This document shows, piece by piece, positions 12,395 to 23,122 of a stretch of 64,000 nucleotides of DNA; within the stretch, counting starts at the first letter, position 1, and every line of letters starts with the position of its first letter. Source of the stretch: Leptobrachium leishanense. Taxonomy: Eukaryota; Chordata; Amphibia; Anura; Megophryidae. The DNA is taken from NCBI GenBank assembly GCA_009667805.1, contig CM019064.1, positions 77,064,400 to 77,128,399 of the forward strand. Direction: 5' to 3'. The notes under the pieces are model-generated. The model did not search any database. It saw nothing but the letters and a program-made list of their open reading frames with translations, and was not told where the DNA came from. Made by a program: the position numbers and the translations under genes.

Positions 12395-13121
12395 TCTTTA
12401 CTGAACACTCAAATGCAATTTTAGATCACAATTGTTGAGATTTCCATAATGTCACAATTCAGAGTCACACGCACAGCTTAGTGCATTATTTCCCACGTGA
12501 AATGGCTTTTATGTTAATATTTGCTTGTATAAATATTTAACCCAATTTATGTGGAACTGCAAGTTTAACAAAATACTTTTTATTTCACTTACATATCCTT
12601 TTCATACCTCATCTCATTACTCAGAAAGCTGAACCCGCTTAACCAAACATGAAAGTCTTGTGGGTTTGCCATTGCCTTATTTGCGAAAGAATATGATTTC
12701 AAATACATTGTGTCCCGTGGTTTAACACAATTGTGCATTTTATCTACTACTTCCTCAACGTCTGCATTCTTTTTGAAGTTTCTTTTTATAAAGTTTAATT
12801 ATGTATGTCTTATACCTAGTTCCTACATCTTGGTTAATCCTAATTAGGCTCCGCATTTACAGTAAGAACATGTAACGTCTGTACTATAAATTGAATTCAC
12901 GTTAGTCCCTACATTAACATTTACACTGTCATATTATAAAGTGCAAATCAGTAAATTAATTTTTCACTGTAACGGTTATGACCTGCAAGTCTCTACTTTA
13001 CTGTTGCACTGTTATATTTACAACCCGCAAGTCCATACTGTAATATTTCCACCGTTACAGTAAAAATGCTCATTGCTGAGATTTACAATAAGACTAGCAT
13101 TTACGGGGGAAAAAAATTGAG
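12395..13121. other. Intergenic, no gene recognised
   Basis: AT-rich. The stretch at 12840-13110 has recurring words such as TACAGTAA, ACCTGCAAGTC and TAACGGTTA, but no regular unit I can define. Confidence 0.4.
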
Positions 13122-13292
13122 AAAGGATTTTACCAAGAAGGATACATTGAGATTTCTCTCATTTTCAAGCATGTCCTGGGTGGCGAGTATGTACCGTTAG
13201 GTGTCTTGCCCAAGGACACTTACTGGAGAGGTGCTCTTGCCGGGATTCGAACATGTGTCTCCACGGTGAATGCTACCTCTACTCCGCCCAGC
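13122..13292 (-). mobile_element. tRNA-derived SINE, copy 2
   Basis: Same family as 3492-3681, closest to it in the body. On the minus strand a B-box-like motif (GTTCGAATCC) is followed by CCTTGGGCAAGACACC and the LINE-shared tail. Confidence 0.85.
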
Positions 13293-14032
13293 AGGTTTTT
13301 TGGGGCTTAAGACTAAACTGTGCATGTTCGTGATTTACAGTAACACAGATGAAACACGGAAAAAGCATCTTTGCACATGTATTTACACTCTGCTATTTGT
13401 GCTTTTACTGGCTTGGCATTTTAATGAAACAGGGACATTTTTTCGGACCATATTTTTTCAATTGCATCAGCCGATATTTAGATACAAATATGGGACACGA
13501 CCAGTTGATATTTTTTTTGACAATCACTCAATAGAATTAAATCAAGCTCCCCCAAGAAAACGAAAGAAAAATACAGCAAAATAACCTTTTTTTTTAATAC
13601 CGTCTAACAACGTCTATAAAGGAAAAACTGATTGCCATGGTAGTATGCATGTGAGTGAGTGGTATGTGCACGCACACATGAATGGTAACAGGCAAACTGA
13701 CATACGGTTATTTTACAAATATTACATTTATTTACTTACATCTTCAAGTGACCCTGGATATCAAAACACCCTCCTCATTTTGGGAGCGTATCTTCATACA
13801 TTATAGGAAGTTCCTTGACTGCATATTATCACAACAACTCTGTAGCAGATAAAGGAGTCGCACTGGAGTGTGGAGGATGGAACTGGACCTTTAACTGAAT
13901 TGTAGTTGGCACGACTTAGTAATTGTTATTATTAGACTTATTTATATAGCAGCAGCAGATTCCACAGGACTGTGCAAGGTAAGAGGACAAGGGGATGGTT
14001 CTGTCCTGCCCATTATGCGGAGCTCTGGAATA
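13293..14032. other. Intergenic, no gene recognised
   Basis: An open frame of 104 codons (13270-13584) has no recognisable domain and starts in the SINE. I do not call it. Confidence 0.4.
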
Positions 14033-14040
14033 TGTTAGAG

Positions 14041-14224
14041 CAGTGGTTCCCAACCGCGGTCCTCGAGTCCCCCTAACAGGCCAGGTTTTAAGGTTTACCT
14101 TGAGGAAATACAGACTAAATCCTGCAATCACTGAGCAGCAAATCATATCACCTGTTCTGTGCTTCAGATATTTGGAAAACCTGACCTGTTAGGGGGACTT
14201 GAGGACTGCGGTTGGGAATCACTG
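14041..14224. mobile_element. hAT MITE, family CAGTG, copy 1
   Basis: A 184-bp element from CAGTGGTTCCCAACCGCGG to GGTTGGGAATCACTG, flanked by identical 8-bp TGTTAGAG at 14033-14040 and 14225-14232. The interior has CAATCACTGAGCAGCAAA. Related copies lie at 50470, 53578 and 58495 in nos2 introns. Confidence 0.93.
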
Positions 14225-14232
14225 TGTTAGAG

Positions 14233-15164
14233 CATTATTATTCACTGTAGTGAGAAACAATATGACTAGATTCATAAAGAAGAGATGAGTGACTTTAGTT
14301 TAAACAGGCTCACTGCTAACGTTAAGTAAAATCCAAAGAATACTCGCCCTTATCTTTTTCACAGGCCCATTTAAAGAATAATATTACTAATAAATTTCAC
14401 CAGCTTGAATTTAATACTCAATTCGGAAAGATTACTGTTATACCAGAGAACAGCACAGATACGTTGTCCCTCTTATCCACTGTTGGCGTAGTATTTTGTG
14501 CAATCACACCATTTATATTTGTTCTGTTACCTCATTGGTTTGGTACATTCTGTTTGAACCATTTATTTAATATTAAAGATATTTGTCACCAACAATTGTG
14601 GTGTCACTGAGCAGATCGGTTGTTACATATATCACCTTTCTTTCTATATATTAGTAGTGTCCACTAACAGTACTGTATATTGTAGTTCATATACTTTGCT
14701 AATGTAAAATGTTACGTATGAGTGTGTGATAGTTAAGAGGTCTGTTGCCCTCTGTTGGTTGGAGAAATATATACGTCCTCCTAAAACCAGACAAGGTGGC
14801 TGCATTAGCAGCATGTTAAATAATATGACTATTGTGTATTAACATTTGTTTGCAGTACATTTCCATTTTTTCTGCTCACAGAAAGTAGATATCAAATATA
14901 AGCTGCATGGTTAAAATAATCGAGTGGCCAATATTACTTGTTGTATTACTGTTTGCGCTTAAGCTTTCTCGGTATTATGTTATTTATTTAGAAATGATGT
15001 GGTCAACTTATAGGGATTCTCAAATAAAAAATTCCCCCTTCATTTCATTCCCCTTAAAAAATTAGCCGGATGCTGCTGACAATACCTACTCATTATTATT
15101 CTTTATTTTTAACTAGGTGGAAAGCCTGCCCAGAGGGCAGTCTATTGATAAGTGTGCTCTGCTC
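14233..15164. other. Intergenic, no gene recognised
   Basis: AT-rich sequence with no supported feature. Confidence 0.4.
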
Positions 15165-15450
15165 TTGTGCTGCTCCGCTCCGCTCTCCGCTTCACTCCGC
15201 TCCCCGCTGCGCTCCCCGCTCCACTCTGCGCTCCCCGCTCCCGGCTCCACTCCGCGCTCCCCTCTCCACTGCCCTCTCCGCTGCCCTCCCCGTTCCCCTC
15301 CCCGCTCCCCTCCCCGCTCCCCTCCCCGCTCCCCTCCCCGCTCCCCTCCCCGCTCCCCTCCCCGCTCCCCTCTCCTCCCCGCTCCCCTCCCCGCTCTCCG
15401 CCCCGCTCTGCTCTCCGCTCCCCTCTGCTCTCCGCTCCGCGCTCTCGGCG
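15165..15450. repeat. C/T-rich low-complexity array, core unit 11 bp
   Basis: CTCCGCTCC-type words grade into about eight regular units of CCCGCTCCCCT at 15290-15370. It yields long open frames in several phases on both strands (Ala/Pro/Ser/Arg or Gly/Glu repeats). These are artefacts of a stop-free composition. Confidence 0.9.
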
Positions 15451-15453
15451 GAG

Positions 15454-16367
15454 TGTCGAATGTGCGCGCAACCAGCGTACTGCTGGCTGTGCGCGCATGA
15501 AATCGCCGCTGCCATCCCCTCCTCACTCCCGCGGCTGCTCGGTCAGTGTCCTCCCTGCGTGCTGCCACTGCACACTCCTCCCCGCTGCCGTGCAGCCCGC
15601 CCCCCTGCAACATGTATCAGCTTCGTCCGAAGACCTTTGTAGAATTGAGGGGAGCGTGAGTGGTCCTCGGTGATCTGGATCTACTGCTGCCCGTGTGTCT
15701 CCCCTCGCTGCCCACGCGTCTCCCCCGCTGCACGCATCTCCCTTTTCCCGTAGCGCTGAGAAGATGCAGGCTGACGCTATCCTGCACAGGGGGTATTTTC
15801 ACCCCGTCCTCAGAGCCTGTCAGGCCAGTGCCACCAGCCCCATGTTCCCCATCTTCTTCACGTAAGTCCCCTCCCTTCTCCTGGAAGCACAGTGGGCCTT
15901 ACCCAAACATTGAGAGGATAAAATGACACCTGCTCCAAATTAATAGAGGTAAGGCCCACTGTGCTTTCAGGAGAAGGGGGGGGAATTACGTGAAGAAGAT
16001 GGGGTACATGGGGCTGGTGGCACTGGCCTGACAGGCTCTGAGGACGGGGTGAAAATACCCCCTGTGCAGGATAGCGTCAGCCTGCATCTTCTCAGCGCTA
16101 TGGGAAAAGGGAGATGCGTGCAGCGGGGGAGACGCGTGGGCAGCAGTAGATCCAGATCACCTAGGACCACTCACGCTCCCCTCAATTCTACAAAGGTCTT
16201 CGGACGAAGCCGATACATGTTGCAGGGGCGGGCTGCGCGGAGGAGTGTGCAGTGGCAGCACGCAGAGAGGACACTGACCGAGCAGCTCCGGGAGTGAGGA
16301 GGGGATGGCAGCGGCGATTTCATGCGCGCACAGCCAGCAGTACGCTGGTTGCGTGCGCATTCGACAC
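15454..16367. repeat. Large palindrome, arms about 0.43 kb, 44-nt spacer
   Basis: The left arm 15454-15903 and right arm 15948-16367 are inverted copies with high identity; the right arm lacks about 20 bp present near 15690-15710. The spacer is 15904-15947. The arms are GC- and CpG-rich. Paired frames on opposite strands encode the same residues (for example CTGGIFTPSSEPVRPVPPAPC), so they are one sequence seen twice. Sequence resembling the outer edge (GCGCGCAGCCA..) continues to about 16440. The origin could be a foldback transposon or a recent inverted duplication. Confidence 0.85.
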
Positions 16368-16440
16368 GCCGTATTACGGTTTGGTGGTTGGATGCGCGCG
16401 CAGCCAACCGTCGCAGGTTGCGCACGCATGCGCAGTACAG

Positions 16441-17300
16441 GCTTGGCGACGGACACGCCAAGCCTTACTGCATTATGTTATAGATATGTAAGGTAATTTT
16501 ACTTACCTTTTTTTCCTCGTCGCGACGTGCTGCTCCCCTCTATCTCAGGGGCATCCGAACGCAGAAGTCCAAGCAGCTTTGATACACAGTTTCAGCACCT
16601 ATGTAATCTACGTAGCGTAGGCACCCCCAAATCGCACATTGCACAGGACTTTGATGCTTTCCGTGCGCAGGTTCTGTAGCACTTGCACAGAACGTTGGAT
16701 CAGAGTTGCGCACACATAGACAGAACTGATTAATCGTCAGCTGCCTCTCACAGAAAGCCTGCAAATCAAGAGAGGTCTGAGGAGGTTGATCCAGTACGCA
16801 GAGTCTGCTGATGGCATCAAAGACCTATCTGGTGACTGGCAACTGGGAAATTCAAAATCCCAACTGCTGGTTACGCTAGTGTTGGTGGAGGAAACTCTTC
16901 CGCTTCACAACATGATTACAGCCAATTGGCGCCGGATGTGGGGAGAACTTTACACAACCTGGTGGCTTTAAAAAGCTAAAATAGGATGTTTCCAGTGTCC
17001 CTTTCAGTATCTCAACATAGCCTGCAGTATGTTTACAAATAGAACATTAAGGTTGCACTACAAACCTTCATGCGGATTCACTATTCCAAAGGAATCCAAG
17101 TATCTACTCAAAATATACTCATAGAAGTAAATATACTTATCTTAAATCCAAAATAATAAAATAAACGTGCAAACAAATGAAAGAGACTTCACAGAATTAA
17201 TTTGTATAGCAAGTAAAATAGGTGTGTGTATATATATATATATATCAGAAATTATGGGAGCAGTCGCGGACTTGCATAAAAATAAAAAACGTTATTGGTT
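16441..17300. other. Intergenic, no gene recognised
   Basis: Contains an open frame of 61 codons at 16786-16971 without a known motif, then AT-rich DNA and a short (TA)n near 17228-17244. Confidence 0.4.
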
Positions 17301-17345
17301 CTTCATTAAAATCACCTACGTTTCAGCTCAGACATGAGCCTTAAT

Positions 17346-17427
17346 CATGGATAACCTCCCAGACGCCGTCAAATCTCCCCCCAATCTAAACACTTAAGAG
17401 CTCCCTAATCCCTATTAAAATACCTCA
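17346..17427 (+). mobile_element. LINE 3'-region fragment
   Basis: The sequence ATAACCTCCCAGACGCCGTC..ATACCTCAATACAGAATGCACC matches the LINE at about 38218-38296 (AATAACCTCCCAGACACCATC..). It is the end of the reverse-transcriptase frame (WNNLPDTIK) and the start of the 3' untranslated part. It leads straight into the minisatellite. Confidence 0.85.
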
Positions 17428-18228
17428 ATACAGAATGCACCTGTAACATGTGACATAGTGAATATATACAGAATGCACCTGTAACATGTGACATAGTGAA
17501 TATATACAGAATGCACCTGTAACATGTAACATAGGGACTATATACAGAATGCACCTGTAACATTTAACATAGTGAATATATACAGAATGCACCTGTAACA
17601 TGTAACATAGCGACTATATACAGAATGCACCTGTAACATGTAACATAGTGACTATATACAAAATGTACCTGTAAACATGTAACATAGTGACTATATACAG
17701 AATGCACCTGTAACATGTAACATAGTGACTATATACAGAACCCGTTCTGTATATAGTCACTATGTTACATGTGCATTCTGTATATAGTTACTATGTTACA
17801 TGTTACAAGTGCATTCTGTATATAGTCACTGTTACAGAATGCACCTGTAACATGTAACATAGTGACTATATACAGAATGCACCTGTAACATGTAACATAG
17901 TGGCTATATACAGAATGCACCTGTAACATGTAACATAGTGACTGTATACAGAATGCACCTGTAACATGTAACATAGTGACTATATACAGAATGCGCCTGT
18001 AACCATGTAACATAGTGACTATATACAGAATGCACCCGTAAACATGTAACATAGTGACTATATACAGAATGCACCTGTAACATGTAACATAGTGACTACA
18101 TACAGAATGCGCCTGTAACCATGTAACATAGTGACTATATACAGAATGCACATGTAAACATGTAACATAGTGACTATATACAGAATGCACCTGTAAACAT
18201 GTAACATAGTGACTATATACAGAATGCA
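17428..18228. repeat. Minisatellite of 38-39 bp made from LINE 3' sequence
   Basis: About 20 tandem units of the form ATACAGAATGCACCTGTAAC..CATAGTGACTAT. The same sequence occurs once in the LINE at 38285-38325. Units at 17741-17829 are inverted, bordered by a small palindrome (CAGAACCCGTTCTG). Because some units are 39 bp (13 codons), a long minus-strand frame (17765-18268) of YSHYVTCLQ-like repeats opens; it is not a gene. Confidence 0.93.
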
Positions 18229-18805
18229 AAGGTACAGAAAATATACGTATCTGGCGGCGCGATGACAATCGCTATGGTTAGTCTGGATGCTCTCTTATGG
18301 TAATAGGTCCGTAATACATGTGAAGAGAAACAGGAGAAAATAATGGTGCAATACGTAATTGACAGTGATAGGTGTATAGGATCACACGTGTTCACTCACA
18401 AATAAAGAGCCACAACACTGGCTCTGAGTGGGTCAAGGCAGGTGGGTCCTTTTCTTCTATAGAGATAGGAAGGTGACCCACACCTTCCTAGGAAGAAGGA
18501 ATCTTCTTTCAATCTTAGTCGGTATATAGGGATAAAGACAAAAAGAGGGAAAGACTTCTTCGTGCAGGTATAATAGCAATTGCGTGAGTGTACTGGATGG
18601 TAATTCACTCACATGTGGTGGAGCTTAAGGACCAAGCTCTAGGTAGGAACGCCTGTGGACTTGTTGAAGGTCAAGTCCATGGAAACCTTGAACATCAAAA
18701 ACGCCGGGGACTGATGCAGATAAAAATAATAAAATTTATTAGAACTAAATTAAAATAAACAGGACCTGACGCAGCATGTCACCCTGAATAAAACCTGATC
18801 CTACA
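18229..18805. other. Intergenic, no gene recognised
   Basis: No coding or RNA signal is seen before the hammerhead-like motif. Confidence 0.4.
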
Positions 18806-18811
18806 GATGTG

Positions 18812-18852
18812 CCAGTACGCATTTCGCCACACAATGTGGCTTCATCAGCTGG
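18812..18852 (-). ncRNA. Hammerhead-ribozyme-like motif
   Basis: Read 5' to 3' on the minus strand from 18852. Stem I strand CCAG (18852-18849); core CTGATGA plus one extra A (18848-18841); stem II GCCAC (18840-18836), loop ATTGT, GTGGC (18830-18826); core GAAA (18825-18822); loopless self-complementary stem III ATGCGT (18822-18817); A at 18816 as the nucleotide before the scissile bond; then CTGG (18815-18812), which pairs perfectly with CCAG. All hammerhead core positions are present; the one departure is the added A after CUGAUGA. Such tiny forms with almost no stem III are known next to Penelope-like retroelements and are thought to cleave as dimers. No Penelope reverse transcriptase is visible nearby. 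Activity is inferred, not shown. Confidence 0.5.
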
Positions 18853-18893
18853 TTCACCAAGTGGTTCAAAGTATCACTTTAGTCTCCCATAGG

Positions 18894-18932
18894 GGTCAAC
18901 GTTTCAGCTCAGTCTAGGAACTTTCCTCAGGA
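18894..18932 (-). ncRNA. Decayed second hammerhead-like motif
   Basis: On the minus strand: CTGAGGAA (18930-18923), stem AGTTC/GAGCT with a 7-nt loop and one G-U pair, GAAA (18905-18902), ACGT as minimal stem III, U, then GACC. Stem I pairing is only about 2 bp, so it is probably inactive. It lies about 80 nt from the better motif on the same strand. Confidence 0.35.
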
Positions 18933-18959
18933 AATATATAAAGTACAAAAATATAAAAC

Positions 18960-19439
18960 AAATATAGAACTTTTCCGACACACTTACCCCTCCCTTCGAA
19001 TCAACATCCTCATTCACCCTGTGCTCATGAGTCTATTCCCATCTTGGTGGGATGATGTGCAAGGCGTAACTATGGCAACCCAGGACGCAACTCTATGCCC
19101 TTACACCCGTGCAGCTATAGACAAACAGTGAATGAGTGAGAGAGTTTTTTTTAATGGATAATTAATCATCATGTAGCAATATTATTGACATATAATCCAT
19201 AACCAAGAGAACTCATTCATGCTCCCATTGGCTTTTATATTAATGACATCTGATCTCTATAACAAGTTTTATGTACCAATATATCACCTTTACTTCTACT
19301 TACTTCGTCTGCATATGATTGCTACAATAATTTCTAGCTATGTAGTAGGTCTATATTTAACTTATTTGTAAGTCATAATTATAAATGCTGTTATAAGGAT
19401 TATAACCTATAATTAACATCAATACTGAACTAATATCGA
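18960..19439. other. Intergenic, no gene recognised
   Basis: No supported feature. Confidence 0.4.
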
Positions 19440-19531
19440 TTTTACAGTTACATTTTACGTAATTGCGGGTTTAGATGTAAATTGATGATTTTACATCTAA
19501 ACCCATATGTAGGTAAAATGTAATTGTAAAA
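19440..19531. repeat. Foldback, arms about 40 bp
   Basis: TTTACAGTTACATTTTAC..GGGTTTAGATGTAAA is matched by its inverse TTTTACATCTAAACCC..GTAAAATGTAATTGTAAA, with a loop of about 7 nt. Confidence 0.85.
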
Positions 19532-20545
19532 TTAGCCTTGCTCTGTTAAAAAAAAGTTTTATTTTTACAATTTACAATCATTTAGACCCCTGTATCTCTG
19601 GAGTCCTTAGCTAGAGGGACATATGAAGTATCATTGGAAAAGCCAGATTATGGCCTTTTCAGTGATACCAAATATGAGCAGGTTAGATTTATGTAAAAAT
19701 AAAATATCAAATAAAATGTTATTTTTCTTTTTTTTTCAAACACAGCACTATTATTCAGTTTACAATTATAAAGTGAACAGTGATACTGCGCTAACTCACC
19801 TTCTCATTTCCCACACTGTCAGCAAGTGGAGCTGATGATGCGATGCATTGTTTCATCGACAACCTAGATTGTGGCGCTGCAGTGAGGAGAGACAGGGAGA
19901 CTTTGGAACCCGTATCTCTGAATTGTACACCACACAAGGTTAAGTGAGGTGTCTTTGGAAAGGTCAGAGTCTGGTCTTTACAATGATACCAAATAAGACC
20001 ATGTACTGTGCAAAAATAAAAAATTGAAAAAAGTAAATGCAAAATTTATTTTTTCTCTGTTCTACGGCAGAGGCAATATATGCTTTTACAAATAAAACAA
20101 GCAATGCCACTGCACTAACTCAACTAAGTAAACAGATTCTGCCCCTTCTTCAGATTTGAGCGCAGATTGAAACAGTTTTTCAACTTTTAATTTTTATTAT
20201 TAGTTTGCTCAAAACCGATATTTAAAAAGTAATTTTGGCATGTTTTTTTGATGTTTATTGGGGGGGGGGTAGTAGGGGCACTCCACATTTCTGTGCCTAC
20301 AGGCTCCTGAAATGCAAATCCAGCCCTGCCCATATGGGAGAATAAAGTGATACTTTGTAGCCCTGGAGTGCCGCTACGTTATTCCTTTCATCTGCATATC
20401 ATTGAGCCAAGTAGCAGGCACTGGGCAATTATGTAAAGCAAGAGTTGATGGTGGACTGATGAAATATATATAAATAGCATCCTGGGAACCCACAGCCAGG
20501 ATCCAGATTACCCTTATCACTACAAAATGATGTTCTATAAAACCA
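19532..20545. repeat. Two diverged copies of a GATACCAAATA-containing repeat
   Basis: Segments near 19600-19720 and 19905-20040 share the order GTATCTCTGRA, TTGGAAAAG or TTGGAAAGG, TGATACCAAATA, TGTAAAAATAAAA or TGCAAAAATAAAA. A related piece occurs at 37725-37770 within the TTAG-flanked MITE. No gene is seen. Confidence 0.5.
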
Positions 20546-20549
20546 ATAA

Positions 20550-20915
20550 AAAGTCCCAGTGTTTTAATGGAAAATAACTTTCCATTACCAACACAATACA
20601 TAGATATAGAGCTGTCCCTCTGTATATGTTCAGTGTATTGAAGTCCTATTTGACAGGCCGGGGGATGCCTCTGCTGGCTAAAAAGTGCTACTACAAGTAC
20701 ATTAAAGCTTAAGCTCCGTGTTCCGTTCAGGAAAAACAGACCTTGAAAATCAAAGCTTTTCAAATAATTTCAGCACACCTGCTGTCGTGTCTGATGTGTT
20801 GAAATTTCAGCGGCATGTTCTGGAGACCTTTTTGAAATGAACTTAATTTGCAACAAACTAAATTCCTTTGCATTGCTTCAGAATTAGACCACATTGCATA
20901 CGCTCAATACTGGGT
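20550..20915. repeat. Dispersed repeat, CTGGCCAAAAAGTG family, copy 1
   Basis: About 350 bp, with landmarks ATGGAAAATAACTTTCCATTA, a CCTCTGCTGGCTAAAAAGTG core, GTCTGATGTGTTGAAATTTCAG and TCCTTTGCATTGCTTCAGAATTAGACC. Copies lie at 28638 (partial), 40915, 50954 and 63366. TTAACYCCTTCAG-like ends in some copies suggest membership of the TTAA-flanked MITE group. Confidence 0.7.
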
Positions 20916-22198
20916 CATCAGCAGGTAATTTGAAAATTGAGTATACTTGATCTTGGTAGGAAGTTCTTACGCAACCCATCCATTCACGCTCTGTTACTTG
21001 AGCAACTAATATACAGATGTAAGTATTAGACATATGTATTAATTTCTGCACAAATTAAAATTCATCGATTTGTCCGAAACACAAATCAGCAAAGAGGAAT
21101 CAAGATGTTTGTAAAAAAGACATATACACGAGAATTGAAAATGTATCACTTTAATTTTCATTAACATTTGTTTGATGTTCTCACGTAATGGTTGTTTTAA
21201 TAGAAGAATTAAAAATAGAATTTATGTATAATCGTAAATGAAAATTGCATCACATGTATTAGAAAGCTGACAGGCGGCCCATAGAAGTCAATGGGGCGTA
21301 CTAGTACATCCTGCATCTTCTAAGCCCACCCGCTTATGGTTAATGGCTTGAGCTGTTTTACATAACGTCTCAAGCCACTAATTTGACCGAGCTATAAAAT
21401 TTGACCACCACAGTGACAGTGATCTCCTGATATTTTCATGCGCATATTGAGCATAATAAGAGTGTTGGGGACCCTCTCTGTTGCCACATTATACACAACA
21501 GAAACATGAGATCCCATATTTGAAAGCATTTGTAGATAACAATCATACAACGATATAGCGGAAGTAAAGGAACTTCCAAAGGAAGGGGGTAACCCACAAA
21601 TTCAATTAAGAAAAAACGAAAAAAAACAACTTTATTTTAAACAATAATGTAAACAATCCACACAACAATACATAACAATTATTAAAATACACAAATAGAA
21701 TTATGGATTATACGTTCTGGTATATCTTAGATAAGCTTGTAGAAGAGCATGTCCAATAGGACCACAACATGCGCCTCCAATAAGAGAGTATAAAGGTTAA
21801 TGACCAAATTAATAGTGGTGCATGCGGATTAAGCTGTATTAAGGAATCAAGAAAAGAGAAGAAGGAGGGCTTAACCTGTATGTATAGGGATATCTGTATA
21901 GGGTACAGCTCCAAAAGTCATAACCAGACATAAAGGCAAAATAGGGAAAATAGCTATGATTAACAGCTGTTGTATCTTACACATAACATACAGAACGATA
22001 GCCCAACCATATAGACTCTATTTAAATTGGTGCAAGATTTATCTTATGTAATATATCAATGTGTGACCCAGCCACAATGATTCGTGAATTTAGATGGTCA
22101 AGGAAAAAAGTGTCTGCTTAATTGACAATTGATTGATATTGTGCACCCACATATAGGAGCCCAACAGGGATTCCCAATATGGAATACTATTTTATATA
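20916..22198. other. Intergenic, no gene recognised
   Basis: AT-rich. No coding frame or RNA could be supported. Confidence 0.4.
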
Positions 22199-22900
22199 TT
22201 CATCAATATAGCGACACAATGGCCCAGCCAAAGAACTTAATTTGGTTTAGTTCTTTATCTTGCGTATCTACAGTATATGCAGCCCAGCCGAAAAATCATT
22301 TATTTAGATAGTACACTGTTGGTCTTATCAGTACGCATATAGCCGTATTTATCCAGATCATACACAGATGGTCTACACTTGAGCATATAAAACGAGGCCC
22401 CACCAATTCATCAATGTGACGACATAATGCTCTAGCCGAAAACTTCATTTAATTAACTCAGGAATACGCTTTTGTCTTGCGTATCTACATGCAACCCAGC
22501 CAAAAAAATCATTTATATAAATGGTACGCTTTCTATCCTGCGTATCAACATGCAGTCCAACTGAAAAATCATTTATTGGGTGGTACGCTGTTAGTTTTTT
22601 CAATACGTATATAGCCGTGTTATTCAAATCATACGCAGATAGTCAGCACTTGAACATATGAAAACGAGGCCCCACTTATCCATCAGTGTAGCGACTTAAT
22701 GCCCCAGCGAAAAAAACTCCATTTGATTTAATTCTAGAGAACGCTTTTATCTTGCGTATCTACATGCAGCTCAGCCAAAAAATCATTTGTATAGATGGCA
22801 CGCTGCTGGTCTTGTCAATACGCGTATAGCCGTGTTGATTCAAAGCATACACAGATAGTTTGCACTTAAGCATATAAAAACGAGGCCCCACCAAAGAGAC
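22199..22900. repeat. Tandem array of three units, 207-276 bp
   Basis: Units begin with CATCARTRTAGCGAC-like words near 22199, 22407 and 22681 and end with AACGAGGCCCCAC near 22390, 22663 and 22880. Each contains ATCTTGCGTATCTACATGCA, a CAAAAAATCATTT core and TACGCRTATAGCCGTGTT. The middle unit has an extra internal duplication of about 70 bp around the AAAAATCATTTAT segment. It lies near the hammerhead-like palindrome at 23123, so it may belong to the same retroelement; that is inference. Confidence 0.8.
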
Positions 22901-23122
22901 TTCAAGACGTTAGATTAGTCAAATAACGTTATGGCCCGGCCAACCAACAGTTTTCATATAATAATATTAGACGATTATTGCTGCAAAATTTCACAACTGA
23001 AACGATGGTAACTGATTAATTTGCGGCATAGGTGCATATACACAGTGGCCACGCCACATGACCACCAAAAAGGATTACCAGATTACCAGAACCATATAGA
23101 ATATGGAATGATCATAGTGTCT

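Noticed and set aside
13270..13584. 104-codon frame as a small protein gene
   Set aside because: It begins within a SINE and has no family resemblance or exon borders.
15070..15673. Overlapping long frames on both strands rich in Pro/Ala/Leu or Gly/Glu
   Set aside because: They lie in a C/T-rich array and a palindrome; all phases are open and no domain or splice border supports a gene.
17765..18268. 167-codon minus-strand frame with YSHYVTCLQ-like repeats
   Set aside because: It is the translation of a minisatellite whose unit is often 39 bp, so the frame stays open by arithmetic.
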